DNA from: Bacteroidota bacterium
Lineage (GTDB): Bacteria > Bacteroidota > Ignavibacteria > Ignavibacteriales > Melioribacteraceae
DNA: 64,000 nt
NCBI GenBank assembly: GCA_018829205.1
Contig: JAHJUE010000023.1
Coordinates: 62,001-126,000, forward strand
Reading direction: 5' to 3'
A program made the position numbers and the translations under genes. Positions 38,348 through 46,316 of the stretch are shown here, in pieces (the first letter of the stretch is position 1; the number at the start of each line of letters is the position of its first letter). The notes beneath the pieces are model-generated. The model made no database searches, had not been told where the DNA came from, and saw only the letters and a program-made list of their open reading frames with translations.

Positions 38348-38998
38348 ATGATGAAAAAACTACTATTCATTATGCTTGCTGCATTTCTATTATACTCATC
38401 GCAAAATTTTGCTCAGGGTTTCGCAATAGGTGCCAAGGTAAGCACGCTTGGATTTAGTTTTGAGCTTGATAAATCCATCACAGAAAATATTAATCTCAAA
38501 GCAGGCGGAGCTTTTTTCAGCTACTCGCAAGACGGCGGCGGCGGAACCGATGACTACACCTATACCGCTAAACTGGATTTATCTTCATTTTTTATTTTAG
38601 CGGATTGGTTCCCGTTCGGCAATTCTATAAGAATTACTGGCGGCGCATTAATAAATTTAAATGAAGCAAATATTGATTTAGTTCCTACCAGTTCATATAC
38701 GGTTGGCGGAGACGTTTACGCACCAAAAGATTTGGGAACACTTAGCGCTAAAGTAGATTTTAATTCATTATCTCCTTACATAGGAATGGGACTTGGCAAC
38801 CCTACTGCCGGAGGATCGGGACTTAAATTTACATTTGATGTTGGCACTATTTATCAAGGTTCGCCGGGCGTTGATCTTTCAGCAACCGGTTTAATTGAAC
38901 CTTCTGCGGCTCCTGATCAGGAAGCGCAGCTAGAGAATAATTTAAGCTGGTTTAAATGGTATCCAGTTGTTTCATTTGGTTTAATGTATAAATTTTAG
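38348..38998 (+). CDS. Outer-membrane beta-barrel protein of unknown function
   Basis: 216 residues, signal peptide ending near 'SSQNFAQG', then amphipathic strands ('IGAKVSTLGFSFELDKSI', 'NLKAGGAFFSYS', 'SIRITGGALINLNEA'), 'SLSPYIGMGLGNP' and a terminal 'WYPVVSFGLMYKF' whose last Phe fits the outer-membrane targeting rule. Size suggests an 8-10-stranded barrel. Two ATGs are adjacent; TAGGAG supports this start. It is followed after 17 nt by a lipoprotein gene, so the two are probably co-transcribed. No function assigned. Confidence 0.72.
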   Translation: MMKKLLFIMLAAFLLYSSQNFAQGFAIGAKVSTLGFSFELDKSITENINLKAGGAFFSYSQDGGGGTDDYTYTAKLDLSSFFILADWFPFGNSIRITGGALINLNEANIDLVPTSSYTVGGDVYAPKDLGTLSAKVDFNSLSPYIGMGLGNPTAGGSGLKFTFDVGTIYQGSPGVDLSATGLIEPSAAPDQEAQLENNLSWFKWYPVVSFGLMYKF

Positions 38999-39015
38999 TT
39001 GAGGAGAATTTAGAT

Positions 39016-40635
39016 ATGAATTTTAGAAAATATATACTGCCTTTTTTATTGATTACCGCCGCTTTATCATCAGCTTTAGTTATAAGCAGCTGCGATATTA
39101 AATCGCCTACAGAAGGAATTGAAGTACGATTAAATACAAAAACAAGAGAAACGCTAGTTAATACTTATTTTTACGACGCGAATACAAAAAACTCAATTTC
39201 GCAAAATGTAAAAGTTACATTCTCGGGAAGTAATGCTTCAAAAATTACCGACGAGACAAACGATCCAAAAACTGTTTTTACCGCTGAAAACGGTATACTA
39301 TTATTCGGTATTAAGGACGGCACGGAGTTTTCGGAATCAGCTCCTTTTAGCGTTACATTAAAAATGGAAGCTTCGGGTTATGAGACAAAAACTGAAGTAT
39401 TAAAAATAACTTCAAAGGGCATTCAAACATATGATATGTTTTTAGTAAATCCGGCTACACTTCCTCAAAACGCGGATCAGGGCACAGGAACAGGAAGTAC
39501 CAATAATACAGGTACAACAACTTCAAACGTGCAATTAACAACCGGCGGAGGAACTACGGTTAATATTCCATCCGGCACGCAAATCACTACAAGCACGGGA
39601 ACTCCGTTAACAGGAAATATCAGCGTAAACATTACAACAATTCCAATTACGGCACAAAATATTTATAATGTACCTCAGAACTTAGCAGTATCAACCACAC
39701 AAACAATTGCTCCTGCAATTAGTATTGATTTAAGTATTACGGATCAAAACGGAAACAGTTCTAATAATGAAATTGAAATTTCTGTTCCTTTAGCAGATGG
39801 TATTGTAAATCCAAGAACCGGGAATGAATATCAAGCCGGTGATACCATGGGATTTTTCAGGTTTAACGCGACGACCGGTTTGTGGGAAAAAGTTGGCAAT
39901 GGTACAGTTACCGGATCGCTTCCCAAAAAATCACTTCGTAAAATAAATGCCGGCCGTTATGTCGGCGGTGCAGTTGTTGCAGGAGCAGTAATCATAGCCG
40001 GGAATGATGAAACCAATTGTAGTGCAGTACTTACAGTGGCAAACATACCTTCCGGTTTCAATAATTCTTCTTTAAGATTTTTTAATGCCGAAGGAAATAG
40101 AATGAATCCATCAAACAGCGGATCAAACTTCTATTTTGAAATTCCTGACGGAGGAACAACAATTGCTTCAATAAGAATAAACGCGGATTTAAATGATCCT
40201 TTTAATACCGGGACTCAATTAGGCAGCAATATCGCTCTTTCATGCGGAAGTAATTCTACGTCGCTAAATTTTCCAAGCAACTTAGTCGGTGCCCAATTTG
40301 AGATTATAGGCGTATGTACTTCCAAAGATCCTGTTGTTGAAGTATTCCCAAATGCGTCTTTCAGTTACAGACAGGTCGGAACTCAAACATGGCAAAGCGG
40401 AAGTTTAGTAAACGGTAGAGCTACTATTACAGGTTTAGTCGTAGGTGCTTCTTATGAAGTAACAACATCTTACAGAGGCAACACCGGTAACGCGCAGGTA
40501 AAAATTACTAGCTCATCAATAATTGATATATTGCAAATAAGCAATCCTGAAAACCTTCTTTCACAAGAAGTAGATGAGACGACAAATCCTGCTACCGTAA
40601 AACTTTCAATTGATATTGGAAACGAATGTGATTAG
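39016..40635 (+). CDS. Large lipoprotein-like exported protein of unknown function
   Basis: 539 residues. Hydrophobic signal with 'ALVISSCDIKSP' (Cys after SS, lipoprotein-like). Then a carboxypeptidase-regulatory-like or Ig-like beta region ('SAPFSVTLKMEASGYETKTE'), a Gly/Thr/Asn-rich linker (about residues 154-172), a ZU5-like stretch ('VQLTTGGGTTVNIPSGTQIT'), 'RNEY'-type 'NPRTGNEYQAGDTMGFFRF', and further beta domains to the C-terminus. GAGGAG lies 9 nt before the ATG. The protein probably faces the periplasm or cell surface and may pair with the barrel protein encoded just upstream; that link rests on gene order only. An intrinsic terminator follows. Confidence 0.7.
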   Translation: MNFRKYILPFLLITAALSSALVISSCDIKSPTEGIEVRLNTKTRETLVNTYFYDANTKNSISQNVKVTFSGSNASKITDETNDPKTVFTAENGILLFGIKDGTEFSESAPFSVTLKMEASGYETKTEVLKITSKGIQTYDMFLVNPATLPQNADQGTGTGSTNNTGTTTSNVQLTTGGGTTVNIPSGTQITTSTGTPLTGNISVNITTIPITAQNIYNVPQNLAVSTTQTIAPAISIDLSITDQNGNSSNNEIEISVPLADGIVNPRTGNEYQAGDTMGFFRFNATTGLWEKVGNGTVTGSLPKKSLRKINAGRYVGGAVVAGAVIIAGNDETNCSAVLTVANIPSGFNNSSLRFFNAEGNRMNPSNSGSNFYFEIPDGGTTIASIRINADLNDPFNTGTQLGSNIALSCGSNSTSLNFPSNLVGAQFEIIGVCTSKDPVVEVFPNASFSYRQVGTQTWQSGSLVNGRATITGLVVGASYEVTTSYRGNTGNAQVKITSSSIIDILQISNPENLLSQEVDETTNPATVKLSIDIGNECD

Positions 40636-40670
40636 AATATTTGATTTGTAACATGTTTTAATTATAAATT

Positions 40671-40697
40671 AAGCGGGGTTCATTACTCCGCTTTTTT
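40671..40697 (+). terminator. Intrinsic terminator after the lipoprotein gene
   Basis: AAGCGGGG/CTCCGCTT stem with one G:U and a 7-nt loop, followed by TTTTTT. It abuts the recN stop on the other strand. Confidence 0.8.
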
Positions 40698-40698
40698 A

Positions 40699-42402
40699 TT
40701 AATGGCCCATTAATTCTTTCGCCCCTTTTAATCCGGCTTCAGTAATTTCATCCCCGCTGATTAATTTGGCTACCTCATTAACTTTTTCTTCTTCGGAAAG
40801 TTTTTTGATATTGCTTGTCACTCTTTCTCCCGTTTTAACCTTTTCAACAGCGTAATGCTGATCGGCCAGTCCTGCAATCTGCGGAAGATGCGTAATTGCA
40901 ATTATCTGATGATATTTGGATAAATCCTTTAACGCCATACCAACTTTCTGTCCAATTCTTCCGCTTACGCCCACATCAATTTCATCAAATATAAGAAGAG
41001 GAAGTTTATCATTTTTAGCGAGAATAGTTTTTAACGCGAGCATAATCCTTGATATTTCTCCGCCCGAGGCAATTTTAGCCAATGGTTTAGGATCCTCGCC
41101 AAGATTAGTTGAAATATAGAATTCGACTTCGTCAATGCCTGAATTATTATAAATAAACTTTTTACCGTCAATTAATAAATAGTTCTCTGAGTTATTATCA
41201 GAAGTAATGTTGTCTATTCTTACTTCAAATTTGGAATCATTGATTCCGAGTTGAGTCAAATTAGTTTCAATTTCTTTTTTAATTTTATGCGATATTTTTT
41301 TTCTTTGCTGAGAAATTTTTTCCGCTGTAGTTCCGCATTCGGTTCTAAGTAATTTTATTTGTTTATCCAGTTCCGGAATTTTTTCCGAAAAACTTTCCGC
41401 TAGTTCAAACTCCTCGCCAATCTGAGCGCGGTATTTAATAACCTTTTCAATTGAACCGCCGTATTTCTTTTTTAATAAACTAAGCGCTCCCAGTCTTTGA
41501 CGGACTTCATCAAGCCTTGTGGATTCCGTATCAATATTATCTCTGTAGCTTCTTAAAAAGTCGGAAATATCATTTATATTCGCGATAGCGGATTCGCATT
41601 CATTTTCTTTTTCCTTAAATGAACCGTCAATTCTACTTAATTCAATAAGTTGGTTTTGAATCTCGACCAGTCTGTCATATACAGTATCTTCCCCTTCATA
41701 AAGATTAGTATAAATCTCATTTGTTAAGTCAAAAAGCTTTGCGGAATTTTCAAGGATTTTTAATTCCTCAAATAATTTTTCCTCTTCCTCGTTTTCCGGA
41801 GAAACTTCGTCAATTTCTTTTATCTGAAACCCGTATAATTCCGCTTTTTCTTTAAGCGACTGTTCTTTTTTAAGTAAATTTTTCTTCTCACTTATTAATT
41901 TTTCCATTTCAAATTTAAGTTTGCCGAACAATAACAATTCTTCTGTAAAATTCCCGAACTCATCAAGCATTTCAATATGCGTCTCGGTTCTTAAAAGCGA
42001 CTGATGTTCATGCTGGCCGTGGAGATCTACAAGAAGATTCCCGGCATCTTTAATTAAATTAAGTGTAACCGGACTATCGTTTATAAAACATCTATTAGAA
42101 CCTTTTAGTGAAATTTCTCTTCTGATTATAAGTTCGTCCTCAAAATCTAGATCGTTTTCTTCCAAAAGTTTTTTAATTTTTTTATTATTAACAACATCGT
42201 AAATTCCTTCAACAATTGATTTCGAAGCTCCTTTACGAACTGTTTCCGAAGAAGCTCTTTCTCCCAATAATAAGCCAAGAGCTCCTATTAATATAGATTT
42301 CCCGGCTCCGGTTTCACCGGTAATTATATTTAATCCTTTACCGAATTCAACATTAATATTTTTAATTAATGCGTAGTCTTTAATTTGAAGTGATTTTAAC
42401 AT
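40699..42402 (-). CDS. recN: DNA repair protein RecN
   Basis: SMC-like ATPase of recombinational repair. I take the ATG at 42402 (567 residues, 'MLKSLQIKDYALIKN') because the family begins there; the frame continues 36 nt upstream. Walker A GETGAGKS at residues 29-36, 'LLGERASSETVRKGASKSIV', 'DSPVTLNLIKDAGNLLVDLH' and 'GQHEHQSLL' follow. A central coiled coil (about 150-370) precedes the ABC signature 'IASGGEISRIMLALKTIL' and Walker B 'LPLLIFDEIDVGVSGRIG', then 'HLPQIAGLADQHYAVEK'. No neighbouring repair genes. Confidence 0.95.
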   Translation of the reverse strand: MLKSLQIKDYALIKNINVEFGKGLNIITGETGAGKSILIGALGLLLGERASSETVRKGASKSIVEGIYDVVNNKKIKKLLEENDLDFEDELIIRREISLKGSNRCFINDSPVTLNLIKDAGNLLVDLHGQHEHQSLLRTETHIEMLDEFGNFTEELLLFGKLKFEMEKLISEKKNLLKKEQSLKEKAELYGFQIKEIDEVSPENEEEEKLFEELKILENSAKLFDLTNEIYTNLYEGEDTVYDRLVEIQNQLIELSRIDGSFKEKENECESAIANINDISDFLRSYRDNIDTESTRLDEVRQRLGALSLLKKKYGGSIEKVIKYRAQIGEEFELAESFSEKIPELDKQIKLLRTECGTTAEKISQQRKKISHKIKKEIETNLTQLGINDSKFEVRIDNITSDNNSENYLLIDGKKFIYNNSGIDEVEFYISTNLGEDPKPLAKIASGGEISRIMLALKTILAKNDKLPLLIFDEIDVGVSGRIGQKVGMALKDLSKYHQIIAITHLPQIAGLADQHYAVEKVKTGERVTSNIKKLSEEEKVNEVAKLISGDEITEAGLKGAKELMGH

Positions 42403-42561
42403 AATTTTGACATAACTAAATGAATTAATGGTGATCAAATATAAGCTGTTTTAAACTATATTTTAAACAAATTTTCTTTTTATTCGCAAATGTTTGACAT
42501 TGGGGTTCAGTGTTTATATATTTGTCCTCTTAAAATTATTCGCTATGTGCGATATTTAGAA

Positions 42562-42590
42562 TTGACATTTAGTTCTTATTAAAATAGAAA
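42562..42590 (+). promoter_or_regulatory. Initiator tRNA promoter
   Basis: TTGACA (42562-42567), 17-bp spacer, TAGAAA (42585-42590), 6 nt before the tRNA 5' end. Well placed for a stable-RNA gene with almost no leader. Confidence 0.55.
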
Positions 42591-42596
42591 TTATAC

Positions 42597-42669
<73 letters not shown>

Positions 42670-42680
42670 CAAGTAAGTAA

Positions 42681-42712
42681 AAAAAACCTCATACGAAAGT
42701 GTGAGGTTTTTT
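42681..42712 (+). terminator. Intrinsic terminator of the initiator tRNA
   Basis: CCTCATAC and GTGTGAGG pair (one wobble) around GAAA, flanked by A-run and T-run. It starts 12 nt after the tRNA. Confidence 0.85.
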
Positions 42713-42736
42713 CTTTTTAAATAATTGGTGAGTGTA

Positions 42737-42806
42737 GTCCCGATAAAATCGAGACTAGCTCGGCGGGTTCTAGGTTCAATCCGCAGCGGCGGAATAACCC
42801 CGCTAC
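42737..42806 (+). pseudogene. Degenerate copy of the initiator tRNA, with an upstream hairpin
   Basis: Positions 42755-42806 repeat parts of the tRNA 150 bp upstream: TAGCTCG, CGGG, TTCTAGGTTCAA and CCCCGCTAC occur in the same order. The anticodon arm is missing and the T arm is broken by an insert of about 15 nt. An imperfect hairpin (GTCCCGAT/ATCGAGAC, 42737-42755) precedes it and a terminator follows, so the layout of the intact unit is repeated. It cannot fold as a tRNA. It is either a decayed tandem duplication or an attachment-site scar. Confidence 0.6.
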
Positions 42807-42811
42807 TAAAG

Positions 42812-42840
42812 AAAAAGGCCGAGTTTTATTCGGCCTTTTT
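42812..42840 (+). terminator. Intrinsic terminator after the tRNA remnant
   Basis: AAAAAGGCCGA/TCGGCCTTTTT stem with a 7-nt loop and trailing T-rich sequence. Confidence 0.8.
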
Positions 42841-42851
42841 TATTTTTAAAT

Positions 42852-43040
42852 ATGTACTAAGTTTATGTTATAAAAAGTAAAGAAGGTCACAATTATACCG
42901 GATTTACAAACGATCTAAACAAGCGACTTGTTGAGCACAAAAACAAATCTCTTTCTTTTTGGACAAAGAAAGGAACAGGATAGAGATTAATATATTCCGA
43001 ATGTTTTGAATCTAAGTCGGATGTTTGGAAATGGGAATAA
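42852..43040 (+). pseudogene. GIY-YIG endonuclease domain protein, pseudogene (YhbQ/UPF0213-like)
   Basis: Reading from the ATG at 42852, the frame gives Met-Tyr, a TAA, then 'VYVIKSKEGHNYTGFTND', 'LNKRLVEHKNKS', a TAG at 42981, then 'RLIYSECFESKSDVWKWE' and a TAA at 43038. This is the standard layout of small GIY-YIG proteins (YVYxLKS...YTGxTNDLxxRLxEHN...LxYxExFxSKxxAxKxE), with two in-frame stops and a truncated C-terminus. The intact Tyr and Gly of the motif imply recent inactivation. Intact relatives in Bacteroidota are often solitary and mobile. A sequencing error is unlikely to create both stops. Confidence 0.8.
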
Positions 43041-43079
43041 ATGGCCAGTAAAAATTATAACAATAAATATATTTTAAAA

Positions 43080-46073
43080 TCAAACCGGCAGATAAATATT
43101 AAATGATGATCCAATTCCTTCCTTACTTTCTACAGTTATTTTACCTTTAAGCAATTCAATATATTTTTTTGTAATTGAAAGTCCGAGTCCGGTTCCCGGC
43201 CAGCCTTTAGTCGTTCCTTCGCTTAGTTGTCTGAATTCCTTGAATATTTTAGGAATATCTTCTTCCTTAATTCCTATACCTGTATCGCTAACTTGTATAA
43301 ACGCGTAATTAATATTTTCAAGTTGCTGCAGACCTGTAATAATTTTAATCTCACCTGAAGCTGTGAATTTTATCGCGTTGTTAATTAAGTTTTCGATAAC
43401 CGTATTCAGCATTTCTATATCTGTATTAATTAAAAAAGAATCCGAATGCGGATAAAAATTAAAATCTATATTCTTTAATGATACGGCGCCTTTAAAATTA
43501 TTATAGGATTCTTTCAATAAAGAAATTAATTCAACAGGTTTAATTTGAATCTCAAATTTATCGGATTCAACTCTAGTTAAGTCCAAAACCAGACTAAGCG
43601 TATTTAAAAGTCGTCTGCCGGTTCTGTTAATACCTTCGGCCATTTCTTTAGTATCCGGATTTGTGAGTTCATTGGAAAGCAATTCTGAATATCCCAATAT
43701 ACCCACTAACGGGGTGCGCAGTTCATGGCTCATATTTGCAAGAAAAATTGTTTTGGCTTTGCTAACCGTTTCTGCCTGTTGTTTTGCGTCAATAATTTCT
43801 TGTTCGGCATTTTTTCTGTCTGTAATATTTTCATGCTGAATTATTAAATACATTATTTCATTATTCGAGTCAACTATTGGATATGCAATATTTGAGAACC
43901 ATAATTTATCCTTTTTATTCACTTTAACATTCTGTGATTCGGCGGCCGATCCAATGTCAAAATTAACAATCCAAGTAGCGGGTTCACGTTTTTCCATTAC
44001 CGTATATAAAATTTTATCAATTCCGTTTTTTATTATTTCTTCATCTTTAAATATATTATACTTTCGTCCTTCTATATCTTCCGATTTAACGCCGAAAAGT
44101 TCGGTTAATTTCGGATTAATTCTTAAACACCAGCCTTCTCTATCTAAAATCTGCGTGCTTGTTGCTGATTGAAGATACATCTGCTCAAAAAATATTTTCT
44201 GTTTTTCAAGCTCTAATACCGCTAATTTTTGTTTCGTAATATCTCTGAAAAATGATTGGTAAGTTCCGTCAGGCATCATTTTGGAATTCATTTCAACATA
44301 CATTACCGATCCGTCTTTTCTAAGAATTTCTCTTTCGATTTTAATTGTTTGCCCTTTCTGAAGCAGATCATATCTTAAAGGTTTTGAATTAAGAATATTA
44401 TTAGAAAACAAATCTTTCATATTCATACTTAATAATTCATCTCTCGAAAAGCCTGTCTGCTCAACGGCTTTATTATTTATAGTAATAAAGTTACCATAAT
44501 TATCACCCTGAAAGAAAGCATCGGGCGCAAGTTCAATTAGCCTTCTATATTTATCCTCGCTGGATTTTAGCGCGCTTTCAAAAAGTTTTCTTTCGGCAAT
44601 TTCTTTTTGCAGATCGGCTGTTCTTTCTTTTACAATTTCTTCGAGATTATTCTGATAATTTCGTAGTTCCTCTTGATTCAGTTTCAATTCATTTTCAGCA
44701 ATCTTTCGTATTCTTATATTCTCCTGAAGAATTTTATTGTCTTTACGTTTTCTTAGATAGAAATAAAATGTTGCGGCCGATATTACAACTATTAAAAGAG
44801 TAAATCCTATAAGAGTTTTTTTAATAAAATCTTCTTTCTCTTTTTGTCTATTCAGCAGTTCAATTTCTTTTTCTTTTATATCCAGATCCTGCTTAATTTC
44901 CATCTCCGAGATTATTCTTTTATTCTCTTTGGAATAAATAGAATCCTTAATTTGCTGCGCTGTTTTAAAAGTCTCCAACGCGCTTAAATAATCTCCTTTC
45001 AGCTTATAAGTTTCGGATAATGAAAGAAGAAAATTTTTCCTCTCATCTTCGTTTCCGAGAACTAAAAATTTATCTACCGATTTTTTAAAATATTCAATTG
45101 AACTGTTCAGCAGTTCGTTTTTTCTGCCTGGATTTAAGGATTGATTTGATTCTGAAACGATGCTTAAATTTAAACTCCCTATTTGACCATACTGATATGC
45201 AATTCCGTATTCATCGCCGATTTCTTCCGCGTACTTCAAAGATTTTTTATAACATTCCAATGCTTTGGAATAATTTTTAAGAGCGGCGTGTACCTTGCCC
45301 GAATTTGATAGAATAATTGAATAATTATAATACTCTCCTAAGTCCTCAAGAATTAAAAGCGCTTCTTCTAAATATTCTAAAGCCTTCTCATTGTCTTTCA
45401 GTTCATAATAAGTGATTCCGATATTTCCTAATTGAATTCCGGTATTTTTACCATTTTTTAATTCTTTTTCTATTTCTAAAGATTGATTAAAATAACCCAG
45501 CGCTTTTTTATTTTCGTTAAATGCAGCATGCAGGATTCCTAAATAACTATATACTTTTGAAACACCTGCTTTGTCCTCAAGTTGTTGAAAGATTTTTAGC
45601 GATTTATTATAGTATTCAAATGATTTGGGAAAGTTTGAAATATTAAAATATGCCATCCCTAAATATCTAAGCGTATTTGCTATTTCATTCTGATCATTAA
45701 TTTGGACAAAAATTTCCAAAGCTATTTCATAATTATCAATTGCTTTTCCGATCTCTCCCTTATATTTATAAGCCTCACCTAAATTGTTATGCGCTGCCGC
45801 TTCGCCAAATTTCCAATTTATATTATTTGATAACCGAAGCGCGGAATTAGCATATTCTAATGCTTTTATAAAATTATACTCTGAATAATTCCATGAGATT
45901 TCATTTAAGATATTTATTTTTACCGTATCATTATTTGCATTTGAAAGCGTTGAAATTAGACTGTCCAGAAAAGGATTTGCCTGCGAATCAGATAATGTAA
46001 AAGCGTAAATATTCCCGCATAAAATAGCAGTTAATAATGAAACCGTTATAAAAGATTCAAATTTATTCCGCAA
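43080..46073 (-). CDS. TPR-PAS hybrid sensor histidine kinase, orphan
   Basis: 997 residues starting at a TTG, supported by AGGAAGAG a few bases upstream. Signal or anchor helix at 1-25, then about eight tetratricopeptide repeats (roughly 50-390, for example 'AAAHNNLGEAYKYKGEIGKA', 'GIQLGNIGITYYELKDNEKA'). A transmembrane helix at about 414-437 is followed by a coiled coil and two PAS domains (about 500-620 and 625-745). The HisKA box 'FLANMSHELRTPLVGILGYS' has its phospho-acceptor His near 782, and the HATPase domain shows 'NLINNAIKFT', 'VSDTGIGIKEEDIPKIFKEF' and 'GTGLGLSITKKYIELL'. The periplasmic TPR sensor is a common Bacteroidota design. No response regulator is adjacent, so the signal and output are unknown. 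Confidence 0.92.
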   Translation of the reverse strand: MRNKFESFITVSLLTAILCGNIYAFTLSDSQANPFLDSLISTLSNANNDTVKINILNEISWNYSEYNFIKALEYANSALRLSNNINWKFGEAAAHNNLGEAYKYKGEIGKAIDNYEIALEIFVQINDQNEIANTLRYLGMAYFNISNFPKSFEYYNKSLKIFQQLEDKAGVSKVYSYLGILHAAFNENKKALGYFNQSLEIEKELKNGKNTGIQLGNIGITYYELKDNEKALEYLEEALLILEDLGEYYNYSIILSNSGKVHAALKNYSKALECYKKSLKYAEEIGDEYGIAYQYGQIGSLNLSIVSESNQSLNPGRKNELLNSSIEYFKKSVDKFLVLGNEDERKNFLLSLSETYKLKGDYLSALETFKTAQQIKDSIYSKENKRIISEMEIKQDLDIKEKEIELLNRQKEKEDFIKKTLIGFTLLIVVISAATFYFYLRKRKDNKILQENIRIRKIAENELKLNQEELRNYQNNLEEIVKERTADLQKEIAERKLFESALKSSEDKYRRLIELAPDAFFQGDNYGNFITINNKAVEQTGFSRDELLSMNMKDLFSNNILNSKPLRYDLLQKGQTIKIEREILRKDGSVMYVEMNSKMMPDGTYQSFFRDITKQKLAVLELEKQKIFFEQMYLQSATSTQILDREGWCLRINPKLTELFGVKSEDIEGRKYNIFKDEEIIKNGIDKILYTVMEKREPATWIVNFDIGSAAESQNVKVNKKDKLWFSNIAYPIVDSNNEIMYLIIQHENITDRKNAEQEIIDAKQQAETVSKAKTIFLANMSHELRTPLVGILGYSELLSNELTNPDTKEMAEGINRTGRRLLNTLSLVLDLTRVESDKFEIQIKPVELISLLKESYNNFKGAVSLKNIDFNFYPHSDSFLINTDIEMLNTVIENLINNAIKFTASGEIKIITGLQQLENINYAFIQVSDTGIGIKEEDIPKIFKEFRQLSEGTTKGWPGTGLGLSITKKYIELLKGKITVESKEGIGSSFNIYLPV

Positions 46074-46316
46074 TTAAAACTCTTCCTATTTTTTGAAATT
46101 ATCGAAAATAAATTACTAAAATTCAGCTTTTTGTTAAAATATTCTTCAATAATCTTTATTTTTCATACAAATTCGAAATAATAAAATATGGTTAAAATCT
46201 TGGTATTACTAATTAAGTTTAAGCATTTACCTGCGCGGTAATTATTAATCCCTTCTGCAACTAATTTTAAAAAGGAGCGTCTATACAATTATATATTTAA
46301 ACAGAATGGGGGAATT

